Origin: Chloroflexota bacterium
Lineage (GTDB): Bacteria; Chloroflexota; Dehalococcoidia; Lucifugimonadales; Lucifugimonadaceae
DNA length: 23,875 bases
Direction: 5' to 3'
Assembly: GCA_002730795.1 (NCBI GenBank)
Contig: PCAX01000007.1
Span: forward strand, 8,180-32,054
Shown here one piece after another: positions 7,362 through 14,922 of this stretch (position 1 is its first letter; each line of letters begins with the position of its first letter). Position numbers and translations under genes: made by a program. The notes beneath the pieces were generated by a model. It searched no databases. It saw only the letters and a program-made list of their open reading frames with translations, and was not told the origin of the DNA.

Positions 7362-8452
7362 GACGGAATTATGGAATAGAATTGATCACAAAAAATACAA
7401 AATACCACGAAAGTAGAATTACTTGGTCTGAAAAAACTTATGAAGATCCAAGTTTATTGCCCCATCGTTATGTCTTTATTCTGACTAATAGATGCAATCT
7501 TAGATGCTCTTTTTGTTTTCAGGAAAAAAACCGTATTGCGGGTAGTATGACCACATTAGAATGGAAAAATCTGATTGATCAATTACCAAACTATGCACAT
7601 GTTACTTTAACTGGCGGGGAGCCATTTATTTTCAAAGGCTTCAAAGAAGTGTTCCTTAAAGTTACCGAAAAATTAACCTGTAATATAATTTCTAACGGCT
7701 TATTATTGAACGAAGATCTTATTGATTTATTGTTGGAAAGAAAAAATTTTGAGGTATTATCAATTTCATTTGACAATATAGGTAATACACTTCGTGATGT
7801 TCCTACAGAAAAATGGAATAGAACTGAAGAAATGCTTAAATTATTTATAGAAAAAAGAAATGATAAAGAGGCTTCACAGTTATTAGACATGAAGACGGTT
7901 ATTCTTGACGAAAACAGTAAGGACCTTTTCGAAATATACAAATACTGTAAAGAAGTGTTGAAAGCTGATACTCATAGCTTTATGTTTTTAAAGGGACATC
8001 CGATCCAACATTCGGACATAATGTTTCCTCTAGAGGCAATTAATTCATTGTCCGAAGCTCATATTTACGCTGATTTAGATCTAATTAGAAATCAATTAGA
8101 AATGGTACGTGCCTATAATATCAAAAATGGAGTATACAGTTACACCCACCCCAAATTTATTAATTTAAATAGCACAACACCACTTACTCCAAAAGATTTT
8201 CAACTAATAAATGAGAAAGATCACATACCAGAACTCTTTCAAAATTGTAAAGCTCCTTGGGCAAGTGTTCACATAAACGTTGATGGTAATCTGTTCCCAT
8301 GTATGGCCATCAATACAGGAAATGTGAAAAAAACTTCCCTTTCTTCCATTATTCACGGAAAAGTATTTAGTGAATTCAAGGAAGAAATTCGTCGTTGTGG
8401 AACTATATCAGGCTGTAACAGATGCGGTTATCTTCTTAAAAAAACTACTTGA
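7358..8452 (+). CDS. Radical SAM protein with SPASM-like C-terminus
   Basis: A 364-residue radical S-adenosylmethionine enzyme. The cluster-binding motif CNLRCSFC is at residues 46-53 (CX3CX2C), followed by TGGEPF at 85-90, the SAM-contact motif. The C-terminal part has Cys297 (NCKAPW), Cys315 (DGNLFPC), Cys347, Cys353 and Cys356 (CNRC), the spacing of a SPASM/twitch auxiliary iron-sulfur domain. Such proteins perform dehydrogenation, epimerisation or cross-linking; in glycan loci the substrate may be a sugar nucleotide or an attached amino acid. It overlaps the next gene by 4 bases, implying joint function and translational coupling. The fold is near certain; the reaction is unknown. Confidence 0.93.
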   Translation: MRRNYGIELITKNTKYHESRITWSEKTYEDPSLLPHRYVFILTNRCNLRCSFCFQEKNRIAGSMTTLEWKNLIDQLPNYAHVTLTGGEPFIFKGFKEVFLKVTEKLTCNIISNGLLLNEDLIDLLLERKNFEVLSISFDNIGNTLRDVPTEKWNRTEEMLKLFIEKRNDKEASQLLDMKTVILDENSKDLFEIYKYCKEVLKADTHSFMFLKGHPIQHSDIMFPLEAINSLSEAHIYADLDLIRNQLEMVRAYNIKNGVYSYTHPKFINLNSTTPLTPKDFQLINEKDHIPELFQNCKAPWASVHINVDGNLFPCMAINTGNVKKTSLSSIIHGKVFSEFKEEIRRCGTISGCNRCGYLLKKTT

Positions 8453-9324
8453 AGAATCTTTTGACGCCACAATGGCATATTCTGGGTGGTGGTTTTGTAT
8501 CTTCATCACTAGAAAAATTCGCAATTAAAAATTCCATCCCCCATTCAGTATTAGGAAGAAGAGAGATTAATCTTCTTAACCCTGAAAAAGTTAGAGAACA
8601 CTTCCAGTCTATTAAAGTTCCAACCATAGTGTTATTGCCCGCTGCTATTTCAAGAATCAGAGACAATTCACAGGTTTCATTTCAAAAAAATGTCGAAATG
8701 GTTCGCAATGTTGTCAATTCAATAAATTCAAATATTGAAAAAATTTTATTTTTTAGTTCTGTTGACGTTTATGGAAATCGACCCAATCTACCAATTACTG
8801 AAAATACATCGCTTTTACCCCAAGATTATTACAGTCTTTCAAAAATTGTAGGCGAATATTTTACTCAAATTGAGTGTGAAAAGAGGAGAGTAAAATGGAT
8901 AATACTTCGTCTTACAGGTCTTTATGGAATAAATGATAAACAATTAAGCCTAATAGGTAAAATGTTTAGATCTGCGTATCTAGACAAGACTGTTTCCGTT
9001 ACTGGTTCTAGTCAAACTAAAAGGGATTATGTTGATGTTGAAGATCTTTCTAGGATCGTATATGAGTTGCTAAAAAATAATTGTGAAGGAATTTACAACG
9101 TTGCTAGCGGGAAAAGTTATGACTTGTTACATATCGCAAAGAAGATCGACTCATTCTTCCCTGCCTCAGGTATCGTTGAACAATATACTGAAGAAACAAA
9201 TAGGGCTACTGAACTTTCATTTAACATAAATAAATTGAAGAAAGATCTTCCACAATTTAAATTTAATTCCCTCGACAACAGTTTGCAGAAATACTATCTC
9301 AAAGAAATTTGTCAATATACTTGA
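8449..9324 (+). CDS. NAD-dependent epimerase/dehydratase (extended SDR), TTG start
   Basis: A 291-residue sugar-nucleotide epimerase/dehydratase or reductase. The N-terminal glycine-rich motif is GGGFVSSS at 13-20, in which the last glycine of GxxGxxG is replaced by Ser. FFSSVDVYG (101-109) and YYSLSK (127-132, with Tyr128 and Lys132) are present, then RLTGLYG and a DYVDVEDLSR substrate-domain motif. The start is TTG at 8449, overlapping the radical SAM stop (TTGA); no ATG occurs before the cofactor motif, so TTG is the only sensible start. It is shorter than most epimerases (about 310-340). It probably prepares or reduces a sugar handled with the radical SAM partner; the exact substrate is unknown. 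Confidence 0.9.
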   Translation: MKNLLTPQWHILGGGFVSSSLEKFAIKNSIPHSVLGRREINLLNPEKVREHFQSIKVPTIVLLPAAISRIRDNSQVSFQKNVEMVRNVVNSINSNIEKILFFSSVDVYGNRPNLPITENTSLLPQDYYSLSKIVGEYFTQIECEKRRVKWIILRLTGLYGINDKQLSLIGKMFRSAYLDKTVSVTGSSQTKRDYVDVEDLSRIVYELLKNNCEGIYNVASGKSYDLLHIAKKIDSFFPASGIVEQYTEETNRATELSFNINKLKKDLPQFKFNSLDNSLQKYYLKEICQYT

Positions 9325-9362
9325 ATTTTCTGGCTCTATTTTATTTAAAAAGGCGGGTTACA

Positions 9363-11093
9363 TCATTTTTTTAAAATATACTTCCCAATAACCAACACAT
9401 CTATATTCGTCGACAGGAAACAATCTACAGCCTGTTTAGGTGTGTTTACAATTGGTTGTCCTTTAACATTAAAACTTGTATTTAACAAAACAGGACAATT
9501 AGTAATTTTATGAAATTCCTTAAGAAGTTTATAAAACTCCCTATTATTGGATTCTTTCACGGTTTGTACACGACAACTATCGTCCACATGCACAACAGCA
9601 GGGATGATTTGCTTCTTATCAGGTTTAACTTCACACGCAATTAGCATATGTGGTGATTCTTGTTTAATTTGAAAAAATTCTTCAGTATATTCAGATAAGA
9701 CAGCAGGTGCAAATGGTCTGAATTCCTCACGAAATTTCACTCTAGAATTGATATGATCTCTCTGTATTTCCGGATATGGACGACAAAGGATACTTCGATT
9801 TCCCAATGCTCTTGGTCCAAACTCTGATGCCCCTTGAAACCATCCAATTATTAAACCATCCGCTAAACTTTTCGCCGTTACAGCCGCTAAATTTTTTGGA
9901 GCATCATAAGAATATCCGCATTCAATCAGAACAGATTCGATTTCATCATTTTCATAACGAGATCCGAGATAAAAATTATGGTCCTTACTAGGCCGTAACC
10001 CGTTACCCAATCTTTGGGATTCTGATAGTAAAATAGATCCATATGCAATTCCTGCGTCGCCAGCAGCCGGCTGTACGAAAACTTCATCAAAAAGACCGCT
10101 ATCAACGATTTTCCCGTTTAATGAACAATTAAGTCCCACACCCCCAGCAATACACAGTTTCGAGAGGCCGTATTCTTTTCTCGCTTCATTTAATTGTGCA
10201 AGCACCACATCTTCAAGCCTTTTTTGTAAGGCGGCCGCTATATTTCTATGATGACCCATTAGAGGATCATTTTTCTCTCGTTTCTGACCAAAAATGTTTT
10301 TGAATCTATCGCTAACCCATGTATCTCGTTTTTGGTGATACGCGATCCAGTCAAGGTTGATCTCATATTCATATTTACCCGTTATTATGACTATATCTTC
10401 AAAAACTTCCAAATAACTTTTATCATAATCGGGAATACGGGCATTATAATCACCCCACGGAGCTAATCCCATTATGATTCCCTCATCACAATTAATTTGC
10501 CAGCCTAAAAAAAATGTTATAGCTGAATACAAAAGACCCAATGAGTGAGGATACAAAACGTTGTCATGTAATACCTCAATCTGGCCGTCAACACCACGTC
10601 CAATCATTCCTGTTTCAATTTCTCCCATACCGTCAAAGCTAACAAGTAGAGCTTCATTAAAGCCAGATGGATAATAAGCGCTTGCGAGGTGTGCTTTATG
10701 GTGGCGGAAAAATTTAATAGTTCCATTAAAATCCGTTTCATGGCGGATGATTTCTTCCATGTTGTAAAAAGTTTTTATTCGCTCAATATCGGTAATTAAG
10801 AATTCGATACGAGCTTCATCAATTAAAGCTGGCTCTAAGTAAACCTTTCTTATTTTGTCGATATACTCAAAGCCGACCGATATTTCATTCACTTCGTCCC
10901 AAGAAACATGACCTATTTTCATACATTCAGTTATAGCTTCTTTGGGAAACGAACGGCTGTGTTTAATTAGGTCAAAGCGTTCTTGTTCGCATGCTGCAAT
11001 TACCTGCCCATCTATCATTAAAGCGGCAGAGGTGTCATGTGCTCCATACGTCATGCCCAAAATCACATACTTATTGTCGCTGGTTTTTTTCAA
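9363..11093 (-). CDS. Carbamoyltransferase (NodU/TobZ-like)
   Basis: Transfers a carbamoyl group from carbamoyl phosphate, via carbamoyl-AMP, onto a sugar hydroxyl. The N-terminal Kae1-like domain shows ILGMTYGAHDTSAALMIDG, the metal-binding HHKAHLASAYYPSG and FDGMGE. The C-terminal domain shows FQGASEFGPRALGNRSI and FREEFRPFAPAV. I place the start at TTG 11093 (576 residues): AAGGTG lies 7 bases upstream and the family's conserved N-terminus begins about ten residues later. The frame stays open upstream to a GTG at 11192 and an ATG at 11150, which would add 33 or 19 residues but have no Shine-Dalgarno. It is a single-gene unit, convergent with the epimerase and divergent from the tandem paralogues. 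It predicts an O-carbamoylated residue in the glycan. Confidence 0.93.
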   Translation of the reverse strand: MKKTSDNKYVILGMTYGAHDTSAALMIDGQVIAACEQERFDLIKHSRSFPKEAITECMKIGHVSWDEVNEISVGFEYIDKIRKVYLEPALIDEARIEFLITDIERIKTFYNMEEIIRHETDFNGTIKFFRHHKAHLASAYYPSGFNEALLVSFDGMGEIETGMIGRGVDGQIEVLHDNVLYPHSLGLLYSAITFFLGWQINCDEGIIMGLAPWGDYNARIPDYDKSYLEVFEDIVIITGKYEYEINLDWIAYHQKRDTWVSDRFKNIFGQKREKNDPLMGHHRNIAAALQKRLEDVVLAQLNEARKEYGLSKLCIAGGVGLNCSLNGKIVDSGLFDEVFVQPAAGDAGIAYGSILLSESQRLGNGLRPSKDHNFYLGSRYENDEIESVLIECGYSYDAPKNLAAVTAKSLADGLIIGWFQGASEFGPRALGNRSILCRPYPEIQRDHINSRVKFREEFRPFAPAVLSEYTEEFFQIKQESPHMLIACEVKPDKKQIIPAVVHVDDSCRVQTVKESNNREFYKLLKEFHKITNCPVLLNTSFNVKGQPIVNTPKQAVDCFLSTNIDVLVIGKYILKK

Positions 11094-11372
11094 TTCTAAA
11101 CACCTTTTTTCCTGAATTATGGAGGGGAGGTCTCTGAATGATTTTAACATAACAAAGGTATTGGTGCAGTTATTTTTTAGAATATAAACCACCCTTGAAA
11201 TTCACTAGAAATAGATACTATAAAATTAAAATCAACATTTGATACACTGTTAACTTGCCCTGAATTTAATTCACGAAAATCAAGCATCTCGTATCATCTT
11301 TTTTAAAAATAAGAAATTGTTATGAAAACCCAACTATCCAGGTGCTTTAGATGTGGGTGAATCGGAGTTTTT

Positions 11373-12509
11373 TTGATTAGCAAAATAAAAAAAATAATTC
11401 CGAAACCCATAAAAATATTTAAGCGGAAAGTCGTTTGGCATTACAACAATGTTAGGCCTCCAATTTATGGCAATAAGGACAAGGACCTTTTTTTGGGACC
11501 TTGGCTTGGTGACGTGGGTTCAGAACTTTTCCAGTGGATACCGTATGTAAGACGTTTGAAGGAAAATGGTAGATTACACCACAAGAATGTGTACGCTATT
11601 TCAAGAGGAGGAGTAGAAAACTGGTACGGCGGATTAGCTGATAACTATGTAGAAATACTCGACTACATTGACGATAAGATTTACCAAGAACCCTTCTTGC
11701 GTGGTAAAAAAAGAAGTCTAGGCGAAAAAGTGCCCGCTCTTAATAAATTTGGGAACGAAACCTTGAATCAATTCCGTATTTCAATTATAGAAAAAAATCT
11801 TATTGCAAAATATGCCGAACAACATAACATCAAAAATTATGAGATTTTTCACCCTTCCCATATGTGGATAAATGTAAATAAATTTAAAGCTCACTGGCAA
11901 AATGATAGTCTGTCACTTTACGAATTTGATAAATCATTCCTTTACGAAAAATTCCGAATGGTAACCAAAAAATATTCTGACTTAGTGGATGAATTAGATT
12001 TGCCGGAAGATTTCATTGCAGCAAAATTTTATTACCACCCCACTAATCTTTTGGAAAGCAAAGAAAACGCAAAACACGTTAGCGACTATACTAGAAAACT
12101 CTCTAAGAAGAAGAAAATAGTTGACCTAAGTGTTCCGTTACCCGTTGATGAAGTGAAATCACATTTGTTAGATTACGAAAACCCAAATATCTTCCAGGTA
12201 CCGTTGATTTCACAAAAAAGTATTAATCTTGGTGTTCAAACTGAAATAATAAGAAGGTCTCAGGGCCTAGTAGGGACATACGGAGGTATGTCCCTACTAC
12301 CAGCCTTTCTTGGTAAACCTCATTTAGGTTTTTTTTCGGGTCACGTTAAAAGTATCGATCAAAATATGGGCACCCTACACCCATACCCACACGAAACAAT
12401 GACATTTGCACATATTTACGAAGAACTGAACCAATTACCATGTAAAACCACGGATATTAAACGGGTCAACGTATTAGGAAATCTTTTTGCCGGTAGTTCA
12501 GTAACTTAG
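11373..12509 (+). CDS. Tandem paralogue 1, unrecognised family (possible glycosyltransferase)
   Basis: A 378-residue protein I cannot assign to a named family. It starts at TTG with GGAG six bases upstream. The N-terminus is strongly basic (KIKKIIPKPIKIFKRK) with no signal peptide, possibly a membrane-surface helix. Next come GPWLGDVGSELFQW (about 43-56) and SRGGVENWYGG (about 78-88). Near the end QTEIIRRSQGLVGTYGGMSLLPAFLGKP (about 290-317) resembles the donor-site region of GT-B glycosyltransferases, where a sugar-nucleotide site is followed by a conserved Gly-rich turn. Glycosyl transfer is therefore my best guess, and no more. The neighbour at 12525 is a clear paralogue, co-oriented 15 bases away. 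Codons 299-309 contain a perfect hairpin absent from the paralogue. Confidence 0.85.
   Translation: MISKIKKIIPKPIKIFKRKVVWHYNNVRPPIYGNKDKDLFLGPWLGDVGSELFQWIPYVRRLKENGRLHHKNVYAISRGGVENWYGGLADNYVEILDYIDDKIYQEPFLRGKKRSLGEKVPALNKFGNETLNQFRISIIEKNLIAKYAEQHNIKNYEIFHPSHMWINVNKFKAHWQNDSLSLYEFDKSFLYEKFRMVTKKYSDLVDELDLPEDFIAAKFYYHPTNLLESKENAKHVSDYTRKLSKKKKIVDLSVPLPVDEVKSHLLDYENPNIFQVPLISQKSINLGVQTEIIRRSQGLVGTYGGMSLLPAFLGKPHLGFFSGHVKSIDQNMGTLHPYPHETMTFAHIYEELNQLPCKTTDIKRVNVLGNLFAGSSVT
12268..12299. repeat. Perfect 14-bp inverted repeat with 4-nt loop, inside a CDS
   Basis: Arms TAGTAGGGACATAC (12268-12281) and GTATGTCCCTACTA (12286-12299) are exact complements around GGAG. It lies within codons for LVGTYGGMSLL and has no T-run, so it is not a terminator. 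The corresponding part of the paralogue (about 13419-13451) keeps the right arm almost unchanged but not the left arm. Confidence 0.9.
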
Positions 12510-12524
12510 CACGTATTTGTTAAT

Positions 12525-13640
12525 ATGATTACCAAAATAAAAAGCGCACTTCCTGAACCGATAAAAACATTTAAGAGAAAAATCGTTCGGCATTACAACA
12601 ATGTTAGGCCTCCAATTTATGGCGATAAGGACAAGGACCTTTTTTTGGGACCCTGGCTAAGTGATATAGGCGCAGAGATTGAATACTGGATACCGTATCT
12701 AAAAAAATTAAAAACAACTGGCAGGCTGCAACATAAAAGGTTGTACGCTGTTTCGCGAGGAGGAGTGGAAAACTGGTACGGAGGATTAACAGATAACTAT
12801 ATAGAAATACTCGATTACATTGATGATAAGGTTTACCAAGAACCCTTCTTACACCAAAAAAAAAGAAGCTTGGGCGAGAAAGTACCTGCTCTTACTAAAT
12901 TTGGGAACGCAGGCCAAAAACAGTTCCGAATTTCAGCCATAGAAAAAAATCTTATCGCAAAATATGCCGAACAACATGACATCAAAAATTACGAGATTTT
13001 TCACCCATCACAAATGTGGGAAAATACGGATAAATTTCAAGTTCGCTGGATAAATAACTGCCTGTCCATTAAAGAAACAGAAAAGATATTACTTTACGAA
13101 AAATTTCAAATGGTAACAAAAAAATATTCTGACTTAGTGGATAAGTTAAATTTACCGAAAACATTCATTGCAGCAAAATTTTATTTTCATCCTTCAAATC
13201 TTCCAGAAACTGAAAAAAATAAAAAAAATATTCATCAATACACATCGAACCTCTCTAAAACAAAAAACATAGTAGATCTAAGTGTTCCTTCATCCGTCGA
13301 TGAAGCACAATCACATTTATTAGATTACCAAAACCCAAATATCTTCCAAGTGCCGTTGATTTCTCAAAAAAATATTAATCTTGGCATTCAAACAGAAATA
13401 ATAAGAAGATCTCAGGGCCTGGTTGGAACACTTGGAGGAATGTCCCTACTAGCTGCTTTACTTAGTAAACCTCATTTAGGGTTTTTTTCGGGTCTGTCTG
13501 GGTTAGAGGGAAAACCATATCCCTATTCACATGAAACACTATTGTTCTCGTATTGGTACGAAGAATTGCACGATGTACCATTTAAAAGTGTCGATATTGG
13601 ACAGGTCAATTTATTGGGGAATTTTTTCCCAGATAGCTAA
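12525..13640 (+). CDS. Tandem paralogue 2, unrecognised family (possible glycosyltransferase)
   Basis: A 371-residue paralogue of the preceding gene, starting exactly 1152 bases after it. Long stretches are nearly identical in DNA; for example 11437-11471 and 12589-12623 match base for base. The middle (about residues 170-235) and the last 50 residues differ clearly. Conserved motifs are GPWLSDIGAEIEYW, SRGGVENWYGG and QTEIIRRSQGLVGTLGGMSLLAALLSKP. The start codon is ATG rather than TTG, with no Shine-Dalgarno, so translation may depend on the upstream gene. Divergence in the middle and C-terminus while the frame is preserved suggests two working proteins with different acceptor or donor specificity, not a decaying copy. 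The function is inferred from motif shape and locus only. Confidence 0.85.
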   Translation: MITKIKSALPEPIKTFKRKIVRHYNNVRPPIYGDKDKDLFLGPWLSDIGAEIEYWIPYLKKLKTTGRLQHKRLYAVSRGGVENWYGGLTDNYIEILDYIDDKVYQEPFLHQKKRSLGEKVPALTKFGNAGQKQFRISAIEKNLIAKYAEQHDIKNYEIFHPSQMWENTDKFQVRWINNCLSIKETEKILLYEKFQMVTKKYSDLVDKLNLPKTFIAAKFYFHPSNLPETEKNKKNIHQYTSNLSKTKNIVDLSVPSSVDEAQSHLLDYQNPNIFQVPLISQKNINLGIQTEIIRRSQGLVGTLGGMSLLAALLSKPHLGFFSGLSGLEGKPYPYSHETLLFSYWYEELHDVPFKSVDIGQVNLLGNFFPDS

Positions 13641-13683
13641 ATACCAGTGCCTTATAAAAATGGTTTAAATTAAGGATAAAAAA

Positions 13684-14907
13684 ATTATTAACGAATACAG
13701 AAACCCAAAACATAACGTCAGACAAAAGTGTACTGTATGCAGTTGCGATTTTGAAGAACCAACGATTACATTCCCGAATTTTCCTATAACCGAACTATAC
13801 GTCACAAAAGCACCCGAAGAGACATTAGGGTTCGTGGATCAATTTTTTCATTTTTGCAGGAATTGCACGCATGGCGAACTTCAAAATATCATTGCGCCAG
13901 AATTACTCTATAACGATTCATATTCAACAAGAACTTCCAAAAGTGAATCAGCACAACGTTCGATAGATGTTTTTCAGAAGTTTTTGTTGGGTGACATAAG
14001 AAACACTAATCTACTCAATACCGTAATCGAAATTGGGTGTAACGACACTTTCTTATTAAAACAATTGTCTTCGAAAGCTAAAAACTTAATCGGCATTGAC
14101 CCTATTTTGAAATATACGGAAAATATATCAGATAAAAAAATTACTTTAATCGGTGATTTTTTTGAAAATGTATCAATTAACCTTCCTAAAAACCAGATCG
14201 ATCTAGTTATATGCAGCCAAACATTGGAACATATAGAAGACCCTAAAACATTCGTAATGAATGCTTTGGAACTAGGACACGATGAGACTATATTTGCTTT
14301 CCAATTTCCTGGTCTAGAATCCCTAGTACGCGATTGTAGATTCGATCAAATTCATCATCAGCATTATAATTATTTTTCTGTAAAATCTATTTCAACATTT
14401 TTAAACGACTTGGGAGCGGAAATTTTAAACATTGGAATTGATAACTACCACTGGGGTACCATTATGGTCACCTTTAAAAAAGCTAAAAAGGCAAAATTAC
14501 AGAAATTGGAAAGTAGAGAGCCTGATTTACTTACAAAAGATTATATCGGCTTCCAATACAGCCTCTTTACAGGAATGATGAACTCATCAGAGGAAATTGT
14601 TTCGTCCCGAATCAAACATTATGAAAATGTATACGGATATGGAGCCGCCCTAATGTTGCCTTTATTAAAGTACCACATCCCTGTTCTCGGAGACCTCAAA
14701 GCAATATTTGATGACGATCCCAATAAAATTGGAAAAACCTACATGAATTACGATATCCCTATAACTGATGGAGCCAATCTAGCTAAATACAAAAATTACC
14801 CTATCGTTGTTACTGCAGTTAATTCCAAAATCAACTACAGGACAATTATTGCTAAACTTATGAATAATGAAGTTATGGATATAATAACGCCAGTCGTGTT
14901 TATGTAG
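13684..14907 (+). CDS. Zinc-ribbon SAM-dependent sugar C-methyltransferase, apparent ATT start
   Basis: Belongs to the three-part C-methyltransferase family (TylC3/NovU-like) that methylates ring carbons of keto-deoxy sugar nucleotides. Order: zinc-binding ribbon (CTVC at residues 16-19, CRNC at 58-61), SAM domain with VIEIGCNDTFLLKQL, then the C-methyltransferase C-terminal domain (IKHYENVYGYGAALML onward). The first ordinary start, GTG at 13834, would remove half the ribbon, including the first cysteine pair. The frame is open back to a TAA at 13666, with no ATG, GTG or TTG, but AAGGA at 13672-13676 sits 7 bases before ATT 13684. I therefore propose an ATT start giving 407 residues, the family's usual length. 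Alternatives are a mutated or misread ATG. Followed after 15 bases by the acetolactate-synthase-like gene. Confidence 0.85.
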   Translation: MINEYRNPKHNVRQKCTVCSCDFEEPTITFPNFPITELYVTKAPEETLGFVDQFFHFCRNCTHGELQNIIAPELLYNDSYSTRTSKSESAQRSIDVFQKFLLGDIRNTNLLNTVIEIGCNDTFLLKQLSSKAKNLIGIDPILKYTENISDKKITLIGDFFENVSINLPKNQIDLVICSQTLEHIEDPKTFVMNALELGHDETIFAFQFPGLESLVRDCRFDQIHHQHYNYFSVKSISTFLNDLGAEILNIGIDNYHWGTIMVTFKKAKKAKLQKLESREPDLLTKDYIGFQYSLFTGMMNSSEEIVSSRIKHYENVYGYGAALMLPLLKYHIPVLGDLKAIFDDDPNKIGKTYMNYDIPITDGANLAKYKNYPIVVTAVNSKINYRTIIAKLMNNEVMDIITPVVFM

Positions 14908-14922
14908 GTAATTTTTGAAATA

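Noticed and set aside
11193..11372. Divergent promoters between the carbamoyltransferase and paralogue 1
   Set aside because: Several AT-rich hexamers resemble -10 boxes, but no pair has acceptable spacing and match; not called.
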